Assembly: GCF_017873855.1 (NCBI RefSeq)
Contig: NZ_JAGGKR010000001.1
Coordinates: 682,001 to 746,000, forward strand
Length of the DNA: 64,000 nt
Source: Methanolinea mesophila
Lineage (GTDB): Archaea > Halobacteriota > Methanomicrobia > Methanomicrobiales > Methanospirillaceae
Direction of reading: 5' to 3'
Made by a program: the position numbers and the translations under genes. Shown here piece by piece: positions 9,483 to 18,147 of the stretch (the first letter of the stretch is position 1; the number at the start of each line of letters is the position of its first letter). The notes beneath the pieces are model-generated. The model saw only the letters and a program-made list of their open reading frames with translations, had not been told where the DNA came from and made no database searches.

Positions 9483-11627
9483 CTATATTTTGAATACTTT
9501 CGACCCGAATGCGAGATCGTAAGGGAACAGGGGGATCATGGTGACGTAGACCTCGACCGTCTGGCCCGCCGAAGGATACTGTTTCAGGGAGCCCTTATAC
9601 GGCTTGTATCCTTCCGCATCGATCTGGAGGTTCCGGTAGGGTGTGCCGGTCACGTATACCGGGACCGTGAGATTGCCTCCGTTGATGCGCCCCATGACGA
9701 TTCCGTCCATCAGGACCGAGGCGTTCTCGACATTGCAATACACGGTATAGTATCCCACATCCCCTCCGACAGGTCGCGGATACACCGTAATGCAGTCGGG
9801 GACCGCGAGCGTGTCATTCACGGTACCGTTCCACACGGTGAGATTCACGCCGTACGTCCCCGGCTCGCCGAATACATGGACCGGGCGCTTCTCCGTGGAA
9901 TTTTCCCCGTCACCGAACTCCCAGAGCCGCCGTTCCGCACCCTGCGAGAGGTCGGAAAACTCTACCGCGAGGGGGGCCGGTCCCTCGGTGATGTTCGACG
10001 AGAAATTCGCTTCAACCGTGGGAAGCACGGGCAAGACCTCGATTTCCAGTTCCGGGCTCTGGTTGGTCACACCCTGCCCGCAGGATATCACCAGCGAGAC
10101 CGAGTAGTTCCCGGGTTCCCCGTAGGTATGGACCACAGACTGGCCCGTGGAGACCGATCCGTCCCCGAACCGCCAGTTCCACGCCCTGATCTCGGGCCCG
10201 CCTGCCGCCTCAAAAGCCACGGTGAGCGGGGCCGCGCCGCCGGTGGTATTCGCATTAAATTCAGCGACGGGGACGAATTCCTCGTCCGGCCCGGCCGGGA
10301 CCGGGGTCATCTCCCCGTCCGGCTGCCGCTCCGCCGGGATGGGAACGAAACGGACATTGATGCGGTGATCTGCCTGTAGGTCGCGAAGGGTATACTCCGC
10401 GACCGGGCCCACGGAATCGCCATCGAGAAGGACGTCATCAACCCGGCTCCCTGTCCCCGGAGCGATCACGAGGGTGAGATCGCCGCCTTCAACCACCTGC
10501 ACGTTGCCATCCGGGCTCACGTCTCCCTCGCCCTCGGTCGATATCGAAACGGTGTACAGGGGCAGGGGGAGAAGAGATATCGCCGCCGGTCGGCGGGCCT
10601 CGTTCGCGACCACGCGCACTTCGCCATGGTAGGGCTGGTACCCGGGACAGGTCAGTTCGACGGGATACACGCCCTCGTCCAGGGATACCATCAGGGGTGT
10701 TGCCCCGTAATATACACCGTTAAGGCGGATTTCCGCCCCCCGGGGGACGGAATCGATGGTGATCGTCCCGGTCACGGAGACCGGGGTGAGACCGATGCCG
10801 GTGATCCTTGTCACCTCCCCTGCCTTCACCCGGACTACTCCGTACACCAGGTCAACGAAACCCTCCTTGGAGAGCGTGAGCGCATGGTCCCCGGTGGAGA
10901 TATGGTCCAGAAGGAGGGGAGTCGTTCCCGCGGACTCGCCGTCGAGGTAAATCACTGCCCCCTGCGGGATTGAATCGATGTACAGACCGCCCTCTGTGAG
11001 TGTAGGGATGGTTGTGGGCGGTATCGTGTACCGGGCCTGATCGGCAGATTCGTATTCCGAGGCGGAATCCTCGGTTGGGGCAGGTGTGGGAGTCGGGAAG
11101 GTGACGAACGGGACGACTCCTCCGGGAATGTCGTTTGCGGGGGTCTTTCCGACCCCGGACCCGACCTTCACCGTTCCGTCTGCGGCGGTGGCAGTGTACA
11201 CCGCACCGGCATCGTCCTTCATCCTGTTGACGGTCACTTTAAGCCGGGTGGTCCCGTCGGCAATTCCCCGCAGGGTGATCGTGGCCAGGACCACGTTCCT
11301 GTCTCCCTGCCGGATCTTGTTCCCGGAATCGGCCCCTTTAAGCGTCAGGGTCGCTGTCGGAGTTTTTCCCCTTGAGTTCAGCCCGGCCCAGGACGGGAAC
11401 TGGATACCGGTGATCTCCGCAACGCCCGGGTCCTCGATCGTTACGGTGATATCGTACTCCGAGAGCCCCCGGCTCACGGTGTCCATGGCAAGGGTACAAC
11501 TCGCCGATTCCCCAGGTGCAGGAATGGTGCAGTCCCCGCCCCGGACCACACCCTCCCCCGAGCCGGACGCACACCCGACCAGCACGATCATGCATACGAG
11601 GAATAGTGCCAGATATCGATTCCACAT
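9483..11627 (-). CDS. Surface lipoprotein with cohesin-like, PEGA and PKD domains
   Basis: A 714-residue exported protein. A hydrophobic leader ends in a lipobox (VGC at residues 17-19). Residues about 35-160 resemble the cohesins at 57 and 61 kb (segments EITGIQFPSWAGL, and LRGIADGTTRLKVTVN). Two PEGA repeats follow (about 215-280 and 285-345), then a beta-rich segment around 360-430, two PKD domains with WRFGDG and WEFGDG cores, and a C-terminal PEGA-like domain. It stands alone downstream of ruvB with its own promoter. If the cohesin works, it could bind the dockerins encoded 40 kb away. The cohesin call is by similarity to neighbours, not by a profile search. Confidence 0.75.
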   Translation of the reverse strand: MWNRYLALFLVCMIVLVGCASGSGEGVVRGGDCTIPAPGESASCTLAMDTVSRGLSEYDITVTIEDPGVAEITGIQFPSWAGLNSRGKTPTATLTLKGADSGNKIRQGDRNVVLATITLRGIADGTTRLKVTVNRMKDDAGAVYTATAADGTVKVGSGVGKTPANDIPGGVVPFVTFPTPTPAPTEDSASEYESADQARYTIPPTTIPTLTEGGLYIDSIPQGAVIYLDGESAGTTPLLLDHISTGDHALTLSKEGFVDLVYGVVRVKAGEVTRITGIGLTPVSVTGTITIDSVPRGAEIRLNGVYYGATPLMVSLDEGVYPVELTCPGYQPYHGEVRVVANEARRPAAISLLPLPLYTVSISTEGEGDVSPDGNVQVVEGGDLTLVIAPGTGSRVDDVLLDGDSVGPVAEYTLRDLQADHRINVRFVPIPAERQPDGEMTPVPAGPDEEFVPVAEFNANTTGGAAPLTVAFEAAGGPEIRAWNWRFGDGSVSTGQSVVHTYGEPGNYSVSLVISCGQGVTNQSPELEIEVLPVLPTVEANFSSNITEGPAPLAVEFSDLSQGAERRLWEFGDGENSTEKRPVHVFGEPGTYGVNLTVWNGTVNDTLAVPDCITVYPRPVGGDVGYYTVYCNVENASVLMDGIVMGRINGGNLTVPVYVTGTPYRNLQIDAEGYKPYKGSLKQYPSAGQTVEVYVTMIPLFPYDLAFGSKVFKI

Positions 11628-11739
11628 ACACTGTGTCCTTCCCTGAACGGATCAGGTCAAATTATTCTCTATTTTCAATAATAACCTTATGAGTTTATAA
11701 CTTTTCCCCAAAAAAACGTCAAATAAGAGAGAAAATAGT
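11628..11739 (-). promoter_or_regulatory. Promoter region of the cohesin lipoprotein gene
   Basis: An AT-rich 112-base gap after ruvB. Reading leftward it has a T-run (GTTTTTTTGG), which may terminate the ruv operon, then AAGTTATAAACTC as a TATA candidate about 70 bases before the ATG. Confidence 0.4.
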
Positions 11740-12738
11740 TCAGCCGAACCACTGCCGGTGGAAGTGTCCCGATGCCGCAGGAGTCGTTTCCCTCCCCTGG
11801 GGGGTCCTCTTCAGAAAGCCGATCTGGATCAGGTAGGGTTCGTACACCTCCTCGATGGTCCTCGTGTCCTCTCCCACGGAGATCGCGATGGTCTTCAACC
11901 CCACCGGGCCGCCGGAGAAGTCATCCATGATAACGTGCAGGATCCTCCTGTCCACCTCGTCGAGTCCCAGATGATCGATCCCGAGGAGGTGTAAAGCCTG
12001 GTCGGCGGTCTCGCGGTCGATGGTCCCGTTCCCCTTTACCAGGGCAAAGTCTTCCACCCTTCGAAGCAGCCGGTTCGCGATCCGGGGCGTCCCCCTGGAC
12101 CTTTTCGCGATCTCGGCGGACCCGTCGGGGGTGATGGTAATCCCCATCAGGCCGGCGCTCCTCCTGACGATAGCCGCGAGGTCTTCGGCACCGTAGAGGT
12201 TCAGCCTCGCGACCATGCCGAACCGGTCGCGGAACGGCGAACCGAGGAGCCCTATCCTGGTAGTGGCACCGATGAGGGTGAACCGCTCGAGGGTGAGCTT
12301 GATCGACCGGGCGCTTGGACCTTCCCCGATCATCACGTCGATCTCGAAGTCCTCCATGGCCGGGTAGAGCAGCTCCTCGATCACCACGTGGAGCCGGTGG
12401 ATCTCGTCGATGAAGAGCACGTCCCCGCGGTTGAGCGTGGTCAGGATCGCCGCGAGGTCCCCGGGCTTTTCGAGGACCGGCCCGCTGGTGCTCTGGATCT
12501 CGACTCCCATCTCGTGGGCGACGAGGTTGGCGAGCGTGGTCTTTCCAAGACCCGGCGGACCTGAGAAGAGGATGTGGTCGAGCGGCTCTCCCCGCATCTT
12601 CGCCGCACCGATCGCGATCTTCAGGCTCTCCTTGAGCGTGTCCTGCCCGATGAACTGGTCGAACGTGGGGGGGCGGATGGTGCCCTCAAAACTCTCCTCC
12701 CCTTCCTGGTCCCCGGACACGATCCTCGCCTTATCCAT
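11740..12738 (-). CDS. ruvB: Holliday junction branch migration helicase RuvB
   Basis: A 332-residue AAA+ ATPase of the usual RuvB length. Visible are [12 protein letters not shown] at the start of the core, Walker [10 protein letters not shown], Walker B LFIDEIHR, sensor-1 GATTR, the arginine-finger region GSPFRDRFG, and the C-terminal winged-helix part. RuvB hexamers drive branch migration together with RuvA. The gene starts 3 bases after the ruvA stop. The protein is bacterial in type; its presence in an archaeon points to old horizontal transfer. Confidence 0.96.
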   Translation of the reverse strand: MDKARIVSGDQEGEESFEGTIRPPTFDQFIGQDTLKESLKIAIGAAKMRGEPLDHILFSGPPGLGKTTLANLVAHEMGVEIQSTSGPVLEKPGDLAAILTTLNRGDVLFIDEIHRLHVVIEELLYPAMEDFEIDVMIGEGPSARSIKLTLERFTLIGATTRIGLLGSPFRDRFGMVARLNLYGAEDLAAIVRRSAGLMGITITPDGSAEIAKRSRGTPRIANRLLRRVEDFALVKGNGTIDRETADQALHLLGIDHLGLDEVDRRILHVIMDDFSGGPVGLKTIAISVGEDTRTIEEVYEPYLIQIGFLKRTPQGRETTPAASGHFHRQWFG

Positions 12739-12741
12739 CGC

Positions 12742-13335
12742 TCACCGCTCTTTCAGCACCGACAGGGCCGCTTTGATCACCGTCTGCACCGGAAGGTCGC
12801 GACCGCCGGAAAGGGCGCTCTCCACCGCGGCGTACGACTCCTTCTCCCCGAATCCCAGGGCAATCAGCGCACTCACCGCATCGTGCCGCACCTGCTGGGC
12901 GGGAACGGGGGCTCCGGCGGGCACCCCGGCCTTCTTCTGCATCCGGTCTTTCAGCTCGAGGATAAGCCTTTTGGCGTTCTTCTGGCCGATTCCCGGGACC
13001 CGGGTGAGCACTTTCTCGTCATCCCCCAGCACGGCCGCGGTAAAGTCGGGGATGCTCACCCTTGAAAGGATGTTCATCGCCAGCGCGGGGCCCACCCGGT
13101 TCACCCCGATCAACATCCGGAACATCTCCAGCGTGCTCTGGTGCAGGAAGCCGTAGAGGAACAGGCCGTCTTCCCTTACCACCAGGTGGGTGAGGACGGT
13201 GACCTCTTCCTTTCTCCGGGAGACCTCCTCGAGTTCGGGTGCAGGCATGGCGACGTGGAACCCAATCCCGCCGACCCGGATGATCGCATAACCTTCCCCC
13301 GTCCTCACCACTTCACCGTTCAGCTGTGCGATCGT
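12742..13335 (-). CDS. ruvA: Holliday junction DNA-binding protein RuvA, apparent ACG start
   Basis: The protein matches RuvA throughout: an N-terminal OB fold, paired helix-hairpin-helix motifs (RVGPALAMN and VPGIGQKNAKRL), and a small C-terminal domain that contacts RuvB. The first standard start in frame (GTG at 13311) would remove the first beta strand. Extending to 13335 gives [M]IAQLNGEVVRTGEG, which aligns with RuvA N-termini, but the initiator codon there is ACG. A strong SD (GGAGGTGA) lies 6 bases before it and 1 base after the ruvC stop. I therefore place the start at ACG; a sequence error for ATG is the alternative. It would give 197 residues. Confidence 0.9.
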   Translation of the reverse strand, partial: TIAQLNGEVVRTGEGYAIIRVGGIGFHVAMPAPELEEVSRRKEEVTVLTHLVVREDGLFLYGFLHQSTLEMFRMLIGVNRVGPALAMNILSRVSIPDFTAAVLGDDEKVLTRVPGIGQKNAKRLILELKDRMQKKAGVPAGAPVPAQQVRHDAVSALIALGFGEKESYAAVESALSGGRDLPVQTVIKAALSVLKER

Positions 13336-13349
13336 ATCCCTTCACCTCC

Positions 13350-13823
13350 CTACCTCAACACGTGGATATGGCACAGGGCCACAGAGAGTCCGTCGGCGAC
13401 GTCGTCGGGCTTCGGGATTTCTGAAAGGCCGAGCAGCCGCCGTATCATCTCCTGCATCTGCAGCTTGTCCGCCTTCCCCGAGCCCGTGATCGCCATCTTC
13501 ACCTGGGTGGGGGTATATTCGCTCACCGGCACGCCCCGTTGCTGTGCGGCGAGGATGATCACTCCCCGCACCTCGGAGACCCCCATCGCCGAGGTGACGT
13601 TCCGGGAGAAGAAGAGCTTCTCGATGGCCAGGTGCGAAGGTCGGTACCGATCGAGGAGATCCCCGACCCGGAGATGGATCGTCTCCAGTCGTTCCGCAGG
13701 GGTCATGGTCTTCGCGGAAGTCACGATGGAATCATAATCGAGGGGCACTACCCGGTTACCGTTCTTTTCAAGGACGCCGTACCCCGTAATCGCCAGCCCC
13801 GGGTCTATACCCATCACGATCAT
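13350..13823 (-). CDS. ruvC: Holliday junction resolvase RuvC
   Basis: A 157-residue RNase H-fold endonuclease. The catalytic acids are visible: Asp in GIDPGLAITGYG, Glu in AIEKLFF, and the pair near the C-terminus in PDDVADGLSVALCH. It cuts junctions migrated by RuvAB. It is the first gene of ruvC-ruvA-ruvB. Start is at ATG 13823 with GGGAAGTGACC upstream; an alternative ATG three codons in would leave MGIDPG. All three ruv genes together in an archaeon are unusual compared with the general archaeal Hjc/Hel308 route. Confidence 0.94.
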   Translation of the reverse strand: MIVMGIDPGLAITGYGVLEKNGNRVVPLDYDSIVTSAKTMTPAERLETIHLRVGDLLDRYRPSHLAIEKLFFSRNVTSAMGVSEVRGVIILAAQQRGVPVSEYTPTQVKMAITGSGKADKLQMQEMIRRLLGLSEIPKPDDVADGLSVALCHIHVLR

Positions 13824-13968
13824 CTGGCGGTCACTTCCCGGTGGATTCCCATTCAGGGAGAAATAGGGGCTCTCTCCTCTTATACCTTCAGAGGGGAGGG
13901 CGAAACTGCACCGTTCGCGAGGGGGCGGGACACGTTCATTCCCGTTCTGGAGCCGGATCGCGGTAACG

Positions 13969-14210
13969 GACTACACATACCCGGCCTGTTACAGGATCAG
14001 CTATCGAACTACATATCCCGGCCTGTTCCAGGATCACAGTATGGAACTTCAAATTCCCGTCAAGGTACAGGTTCAGCTAGCGAACTACACATCCTGGCCT
14101 GTTCCAGGATCACAGTATGGAACTTCAAATTCCCGTCAAGGTACAGGTTCAGCTAGCGAACTACACATCCTGGCCTGTTCCAGGACCACGGTATGGAACT
14201 ACACCGGGTC
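13969..14210. repeat. 76-bp tandem direct repeat
   Basis: Between ruvC and the CHAD gene (about 490 bases without a gene) a 76-base unit is repeated. Full units start at 14006 and 14082, a partial one at 14158, and a shortened 37-base copy at 13969. The two full units are nearly identical. Each unit contains the inverted pair GTTCCA...TGGAAC around an 11-base spacer and a near-palindrome GTTCAGCTAGCGAAC. No coding bias is visible; the rest of the gap shows nothing I recognise. Confidence 0.85.
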
Positions 14211-14311
14211 ATCGAAAGGGAGTCCCCGGAGGTCATAGGGAGGAATTATTTCAATATTTTGTTCCACTCACCCAGTACAACTCCTCCGGGTAACCTGCAG
14301 GTGATTCGTCG

Positions 14312-15331
14312 TTATCTTTCCGGGAATCGTGAAAGAACGACAGGTATCTCTTCCAGGACCCGTTCGAGCCGGATACTCTTCCAGTACGCAACGAATTCTT
14401 CATAGAGTTTCTGTCGTTCACGCTTCCTGTTCTCCAGAAGATACGCGATACCGGTGCCGGGGTATTCAGGGAAATCCGGCAGGAGGGCCCGATCTCCCGT
14501 CCGGTTTCCTTCCTTCTCCATGAATTCCGGAAGGGTGGAGATCCACACGTCGCAGTCATGGATCCCCCCCAGGAGCTCCTGGACGCGTTTCACGCCACGG
14601 ATTGACTCCCTGAGGCCGGTCCCGTAGAGCGGGGCGAATATCTCCAGGGTATACCGCAGTTGTTTCGCGGCGATGCGCATCCTGTGCTGCTCTTCGACCG
14701 CATCCTCGACGAAGACCCAGGGTTCGAACGCGAGCAGCACCCCGAGGTGCCGGGTGATCTCGCGGTACGCCGTGGAGTAGATATTTTTCTTTTTTCCACC
14801 CCTCTTCCCGATAGTTTCCCCCGGAGTCGCGAAGCGGTCCTCCATCTCCCCGATCACGCGGGACTCTTCCAGCTCGTCGAGCCGGCGGCATACTTCGGGC
14901 TGGAGGGCATCTCTTTCGGCCTGCAGGGTCTCGATCAGCCGGTCGAGCCCTGAACCCCGGTGACTCGCCGTCTCCGTTGACCCGCCTCTTCCGGGAGAAC
15001 TCTCCGCCTGTTCGTGACCTTTACGGAACTGCATGAGAAATTCGATCTGTACGTCGAGATCCCGCGCCCTTCCGAGCGCCCTGGTGACCCGCCGCACCTC
15101 GGAAAACCATCGTTTGTACTTTTTCTCCGGGATGCACGGGGAAAAAAGTGGGAGTGCGGCCCGCAAACGCCGGGAGGCGACCCTCATGCGGTGGACCGGT
15201 TCGATATCCGCACCCTCTCTCACCCCCGCGATCTCGCCTGAGAATGCGGGAAGCAGCCGAAGAAGGTATTGTTCCCCGTAGGTACAGAACCCGGGCCTCT
15301 TTCCCGCCCGCCGGTCAGACGCCGCGCTCAT
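14312..15331 (-). CDS. CHAD domain protein
   Basis: A helical protein of 339 residues when started at the ATG at 15331, which overlaps the ppk stop by 17 bases. The CHAD signature VHRMRVASRRLRAAL lies near residues 46-60, with a second basic motif EEQHRMRIAAKQLRYTL near 230. CHAD domains are conserved histidine/basic bundles known to bind polyphosphate. Being co-transcribed with polyphosphate kinase, this protein probably binds or organises polyphosphate granules. A longer frame upstream would sit inside ppk and lacks CHAD character, so I rejected it. Confidence 0.88.
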   Translation of the reverse strand: MSAASDRRAGKRPGFCTYGEQYLLRLLPAFSGEIAGVREGADIEPVHRMRVASRRLRAALPLFSPCIPEKKYKRWFSEVRRVTRALGRARDLDVQIEFLMQFRKGHEQAESSPGRGGSTETASHRGSGLDRLIETLQAERDALQPEVCRRLDELEESRVIGEMEDRFATPGETIGKRGGKKKNIYSTAYREITRHLGVLLAFEPWVFVEDAVEEQHRMRIAAKQLRYTLEIFAPLYGTGLRESIRGVKRVQELLGGIHDCDVWISTLPEFMEKEGNRTGDRALLPDFPEYPGTGIAYLLENRKRERQKLYEEFVAYWKSIRLERVLEEIPVVLSRFPER

Positions 15332-17432
15332 CCTGCCAGGACCCCCGGTGTTGTATGCACCACTTCTGCGCATTGCATGCCGTTTCCCCGGGTCCGGTCT
15401 CCACACGGACGTACGTTCCGTCAGGAAGGAGCCTCCGGGCCTTAGTGGTATCCCTGAGGTGCACGGGAATGAGGGTATCCGCGATCGCCCGCCGTATGTG
15501 GGGGTCTTCAACCGGGAAGAGCACCTCCACTCTCCGGTCGAGGTTCCTCGGCATGAGGTCGGCGCTCCCCAGGAAGACCTCTTCATCGCCGCCGTTCCTG
15601 AAGTAATAGACCCTGGCGTGCTCCAGGAACCTCCCCACGATGCTGGTGACCGTAATGTTCTCGGAGACCCCGGGGATGCCCGGGCGGAGGCAGCAGATTC
15701 CTCTCACCTGGAGCACCACCCGCACCCCTTCACAGGAGGCCCGGTAGAGGGCCATGATGCATTCCCGGTCGACCAGGGCGTTCATCTTGAAGACGATGCA
15801 CCCGTCCCCGCTGCTCCGGTGGCGGAGGATCTCCCTCTCGATCCTCGCGATGATCTCGCTTCGTATGGTCAGCGGCGCCACCAGGAGTTTCCGGTATTTC
15901 CTGATCCTGGCGCACCCGGTGAGAGAGTTGAAGAGGTCCGCGACGTCCGCCCCGATCACCGGGTCCGTGGAAAAGAGCCCCAGGTCGGTATAGACCCTGG
16001 CGCTGGAGGCATTGTAGTTGCCGGTGCCCATGTGCATATAGCGGACGATTCCCTGCTTCTCCCGGCGCACCACCATACACACTTTTGCGTGGACCTTCAG
16101 GCCCACCAGCCCGTAGACCACGTGCACACCGGCCCGTTCGAGCGCCCGGGCCCAGCCGATATTGTTTTCCTCGTCAAAGCGCGCTTTCAGTTCGATAAGA
16201 GCTGCCACGGCTTTCCCGTTCTCCCTCGCTTCGAGAAGCGCATCGACAATCGGGGAGTTCGGGCCGACCCGGTAGAGAGTTATCTTGATCGCGAGCACGT
16301 CCTCGTCCCTCGCCGCCTGGCGGAGGAAGGCGATCACCGGGGAGAAGCTCTCGTAGGGATGGAAGAGGAGCAGGTCCTTTCCCCGTAACCCGGAAAAGAT
16401 CCGGTCTTCCTGTTCCACCGCCGCAGGAACGGAAGGAGTGAAGGGAACGTCCTTTAAGTCCGGCCGGTCGATCGAGAGGAGGGCCATCAGGTCGGCCATA
16501 CCCAGGGGGGCACGCTGCCGGTAAAAACAGGACTGGGAGATCCCGAGCATCTTCGCCATCATGGCACAGATGGGCCCGGGCATATCGGGGGTGACCTCCA
16601 CCCTCACCGGGGAGCCGACCCTCCGGAGTTCGACGCTCTCCTCGACCGCGGTGAGAAGATCAGAGGCTTCGTCCTCCTCGATCTCCAGGTCCGCATCACG
16701 GGTGACCCTGAAAGGATACGATGCCACCACCTCGAGACCGGGGAAGAGCAGGTCGAGATTCGCGGATATGAGATCTTCTAAGAATATCCTGGTCTCCCGG
16801 CCCCCCCGTTCGTCCGCGCCGGGTACTTTCATCAGACGGGAGAAGAGGCTGGCGGGGATTTTGACTCTCGCAAAGTGCTCCTCCCCGGTCTCATTGTCCC
16901 GCACCACGGCCGCGAGGTTGAGGGAGAGGTTCGAGATGAAGGGAAACGGGTGACTCTTGTCGAAGGCAAGCGGGGTAAGGACCGGGAATATCTCCCGGAT
17001 AAAATAGTCCCTCATCGCCATCTTTCCGATGGAATCGAGGTCGTGATAGAGGCATATACGGATGCCTGCCTCCCCGAGGGCGGGGACCAGGTCGTCTTTC
17101 CAGAGAACCGACTGCTGTTCGAGGAGTGGCGCAAGAGTCTCCTTGACCGCCTCGAGCTGCCGCGACGGGCTCATCCCGTCCGGGGGGAGCTCCCGGACCC
17201 CCCTCTCCACCTGCCGCTGGAGACCGGAGACCCGGATCATGAAGAACTCGTCGAGGTTATTGGAAAAAATGGCCAGGAACTTGACCCGTTCGAGGAGCGG
17301 GTGCGAGGTGTCCTTCGCCTCTTCGAGTACATGGCGGTTGAACTCGATCCAGGAGAGTTCGCGGTTGATGAACAATGCAGGAGACTCTTCGAGAGCACCG
17401 GTGCGTTGTTCCGGAGGAGGTCCGTTCGGCAT
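15315..17432 (-). CDS. ppk1: Polyphosphate kinase (PPK1)
   Basis: A PPK1 of about 705 residues, the usual length. The N-terminal domain begins with LFINRELSWIEFNRHVL. The phospholipase-D-like catalytic part carries the phospho-accepting His region in YMHMGTGNYN and the second His in EHARVYYF. It makes polyphosphate from ATP. I start at ATG 17432 because the TATA (about 17496-17505) would put transcription near 17475, leaving a leader with GGGTGAAG; the ATG at 17477 is the alternative (720 residues). The CHAD gene overlaps its end. With the Ppx-like gene at 3.4 kb this gives synthesis and breakdown of polyphosphate. Confidence 0.93.
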   Translation of the reverse strand: MPNGPPPEQRTGALEESPALFINRELSWIEFNRHVLEEAKDTSHPLLERVKFLAIFSNNLDEFFMIRVSGLQRQVERGVRELPPDGMSPSRQLEAVKETLAPLLEQQSVLWKDDLVPALGEAGIRICLYHDLDSIGKMAMRDYFIREIFPVLTPLAFDKSHPFPFISNLSLNLAAVVRDNETGEEHFARVKIPASLFSRLMKVPGADERGGRETRIFLEDLISANLDLLFPGLEVVASYPFRVTRDADLEIEEDEASDLLTAVEESVELRRVGSPVRVEVTPDMPGPICAMMAKMLGISQSCFYRQRAPLGMADLMALLSIDRPDLKDVPFTPSVPAAVEQEDRIFSGLRGKDLLLFHPYESFSPVIAFLRQAARDEDVLAIKITLYRVGPNSPIVDALLEARENGKAVAALIELKARFDEENNIGWARALERAGVHVVYGLVGLKVHAKVCMVVRREKQGIVRYMHMGTGNYNASSARVYTDLGLFSTDPVIGADVADLFNSLTGCARIRKYRKLLVAPLTIRSEIIARIEREILRHRSSGDGCIVFKMNALVDRECIMALYRASCEGVRVVLQVRGICCLRPGIPGVSENITVTSIVGRFLEHARVYYFRNGGDEEVFLGSADLMPRNLDRRVEVLFPVEDPHIRRAIADTLIPVHLRDTTKARRLLPDGTYVRVETGPGETACNAQKWCIQHRGSWQDERGV

Positions 17433-17489
17433 GGCCCGACACTTCACCCTGACCCCTGATCTTCCGGGGTTTCTCATAACAATACGAAT

Positions 17490-17511
17490 CCGGAGAATTA
17501 TACTTTTCCGG
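17490..17511 (-). promoter_or_regulatory. ppk1 TATA region within an inverted repeat
   Basis: On the minus strand AAAGTATAATTC forms a TATA candidate about 65-75 bases before ATG 17432. It is framed by CCGGA and TCCGG arms, which could be an operator. No regulator is identified. Confidence 0.35.
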
Positions 17512-17602
17512 TAAATTAACCGGATCCGCTCACAAATCTGAAGGTATTCCCGGGGATTCGAAATCCTTTTATCACCGCGGCGTAATATTGCCCTGATGTA
17601 CT

Positions 17603-18010
17603 ATGGGATCATCCGAAGACGTGATGCATGATTTTGCCCGGAGGGCAGTGAAGAACAAGTACCCGACGGTTGACGGCTGGCAGTACCGCCATGCGGAGGA
17701 CATCAGGGGTAAGGAGATGTTCGTGGTCAGCCGCCGGATCCTCGGCCGCTCCGAAGGGGCGTACGTGCTGGTCTCGTTCGACAAGAAAATCCCCGCCTCC
17801 GACGCCGGACTGATGGATTCCATGAGCGCCAGCCACCCGATACCCGGCGTCGCCCGCCCTGACAAGGTCCTTATCGTCGCCGGAGGATCGGATTCCTCCG
17901 TGCTTCCGGAAGATATCAGGATCCTGCATCTCCAGGGGTTCCATTTCGAGGGCAAAGACCTGATCTGGAAGAAGAGGAACGCCCTCACCACTGAGGTGGA
18001 AACCTCCTGA
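17603..18010 (+). CDS. Conserved hypothetical protein (135 aa)
   Basis: A soluble protein of 135 residues with alternating strands and helices and no membrane segment. It starts DVMHDFARRAVKNKYP and ends KDLIWKKRNALTTEVE. I do not recognise the family. The charge pattern and codon use are those of a real gene, and a TATA-like CTTTTATCACC lies about 40 bases upstream. It is transcribed away from ppk1; no operon partner follows. A T-rich stretch behind the stop (18041-18060) may end the transcript. Confidence 0.65.
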   Translation: MGSSEDVMHDFARRAVKNKYPTVDGWQYRHAEDIRGKEMFVVSRRILGRSEGAYVLVSFDKKIPASDAGLMDSMSASHPIPGVARPDKVLIVAGGSDSSVLPEDIRILHLQGFHFEGKDLIWKKRNALTTEVETS

Positions 18011-18040
18011 AGAACTCGGTATCGAGGTAAAATAACTCAA

Positions 18041-18061
18041 AAACTTTTCTTTTTCTTATTT
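18041..18061 (+). terminator. T-rich putative terminator
   Basis: AACTTTTCTTTTTCTTATTT follows the 135-aa gene by 30 bases; oligo-T tracts are the usual archaeal termination signal and the site of aCPSF1 action. Confidence 0.4.
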
Positions 18062-18147
18062 CCCGGTCAACCTCGGCACAAGGTGTTATCGACACTCCCG
18101 GGCATGTCCCTGGAGGGCTTGGTTTCCAGGCGAACTGTCTTGATTGC

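Noticed and set aside
13969-14210. CRISPR array or coding repeat
   Set aside because: The whole 76-base unit is repeated with no unique spacers, and 76 is not a multiple of 3.
14312-15586. Longer CHAD gene starting at 15586
   Set aside because: The extra 85 residues lie inside ppk1 in another frame and have shadow composition; ATG 15331 fits the family.
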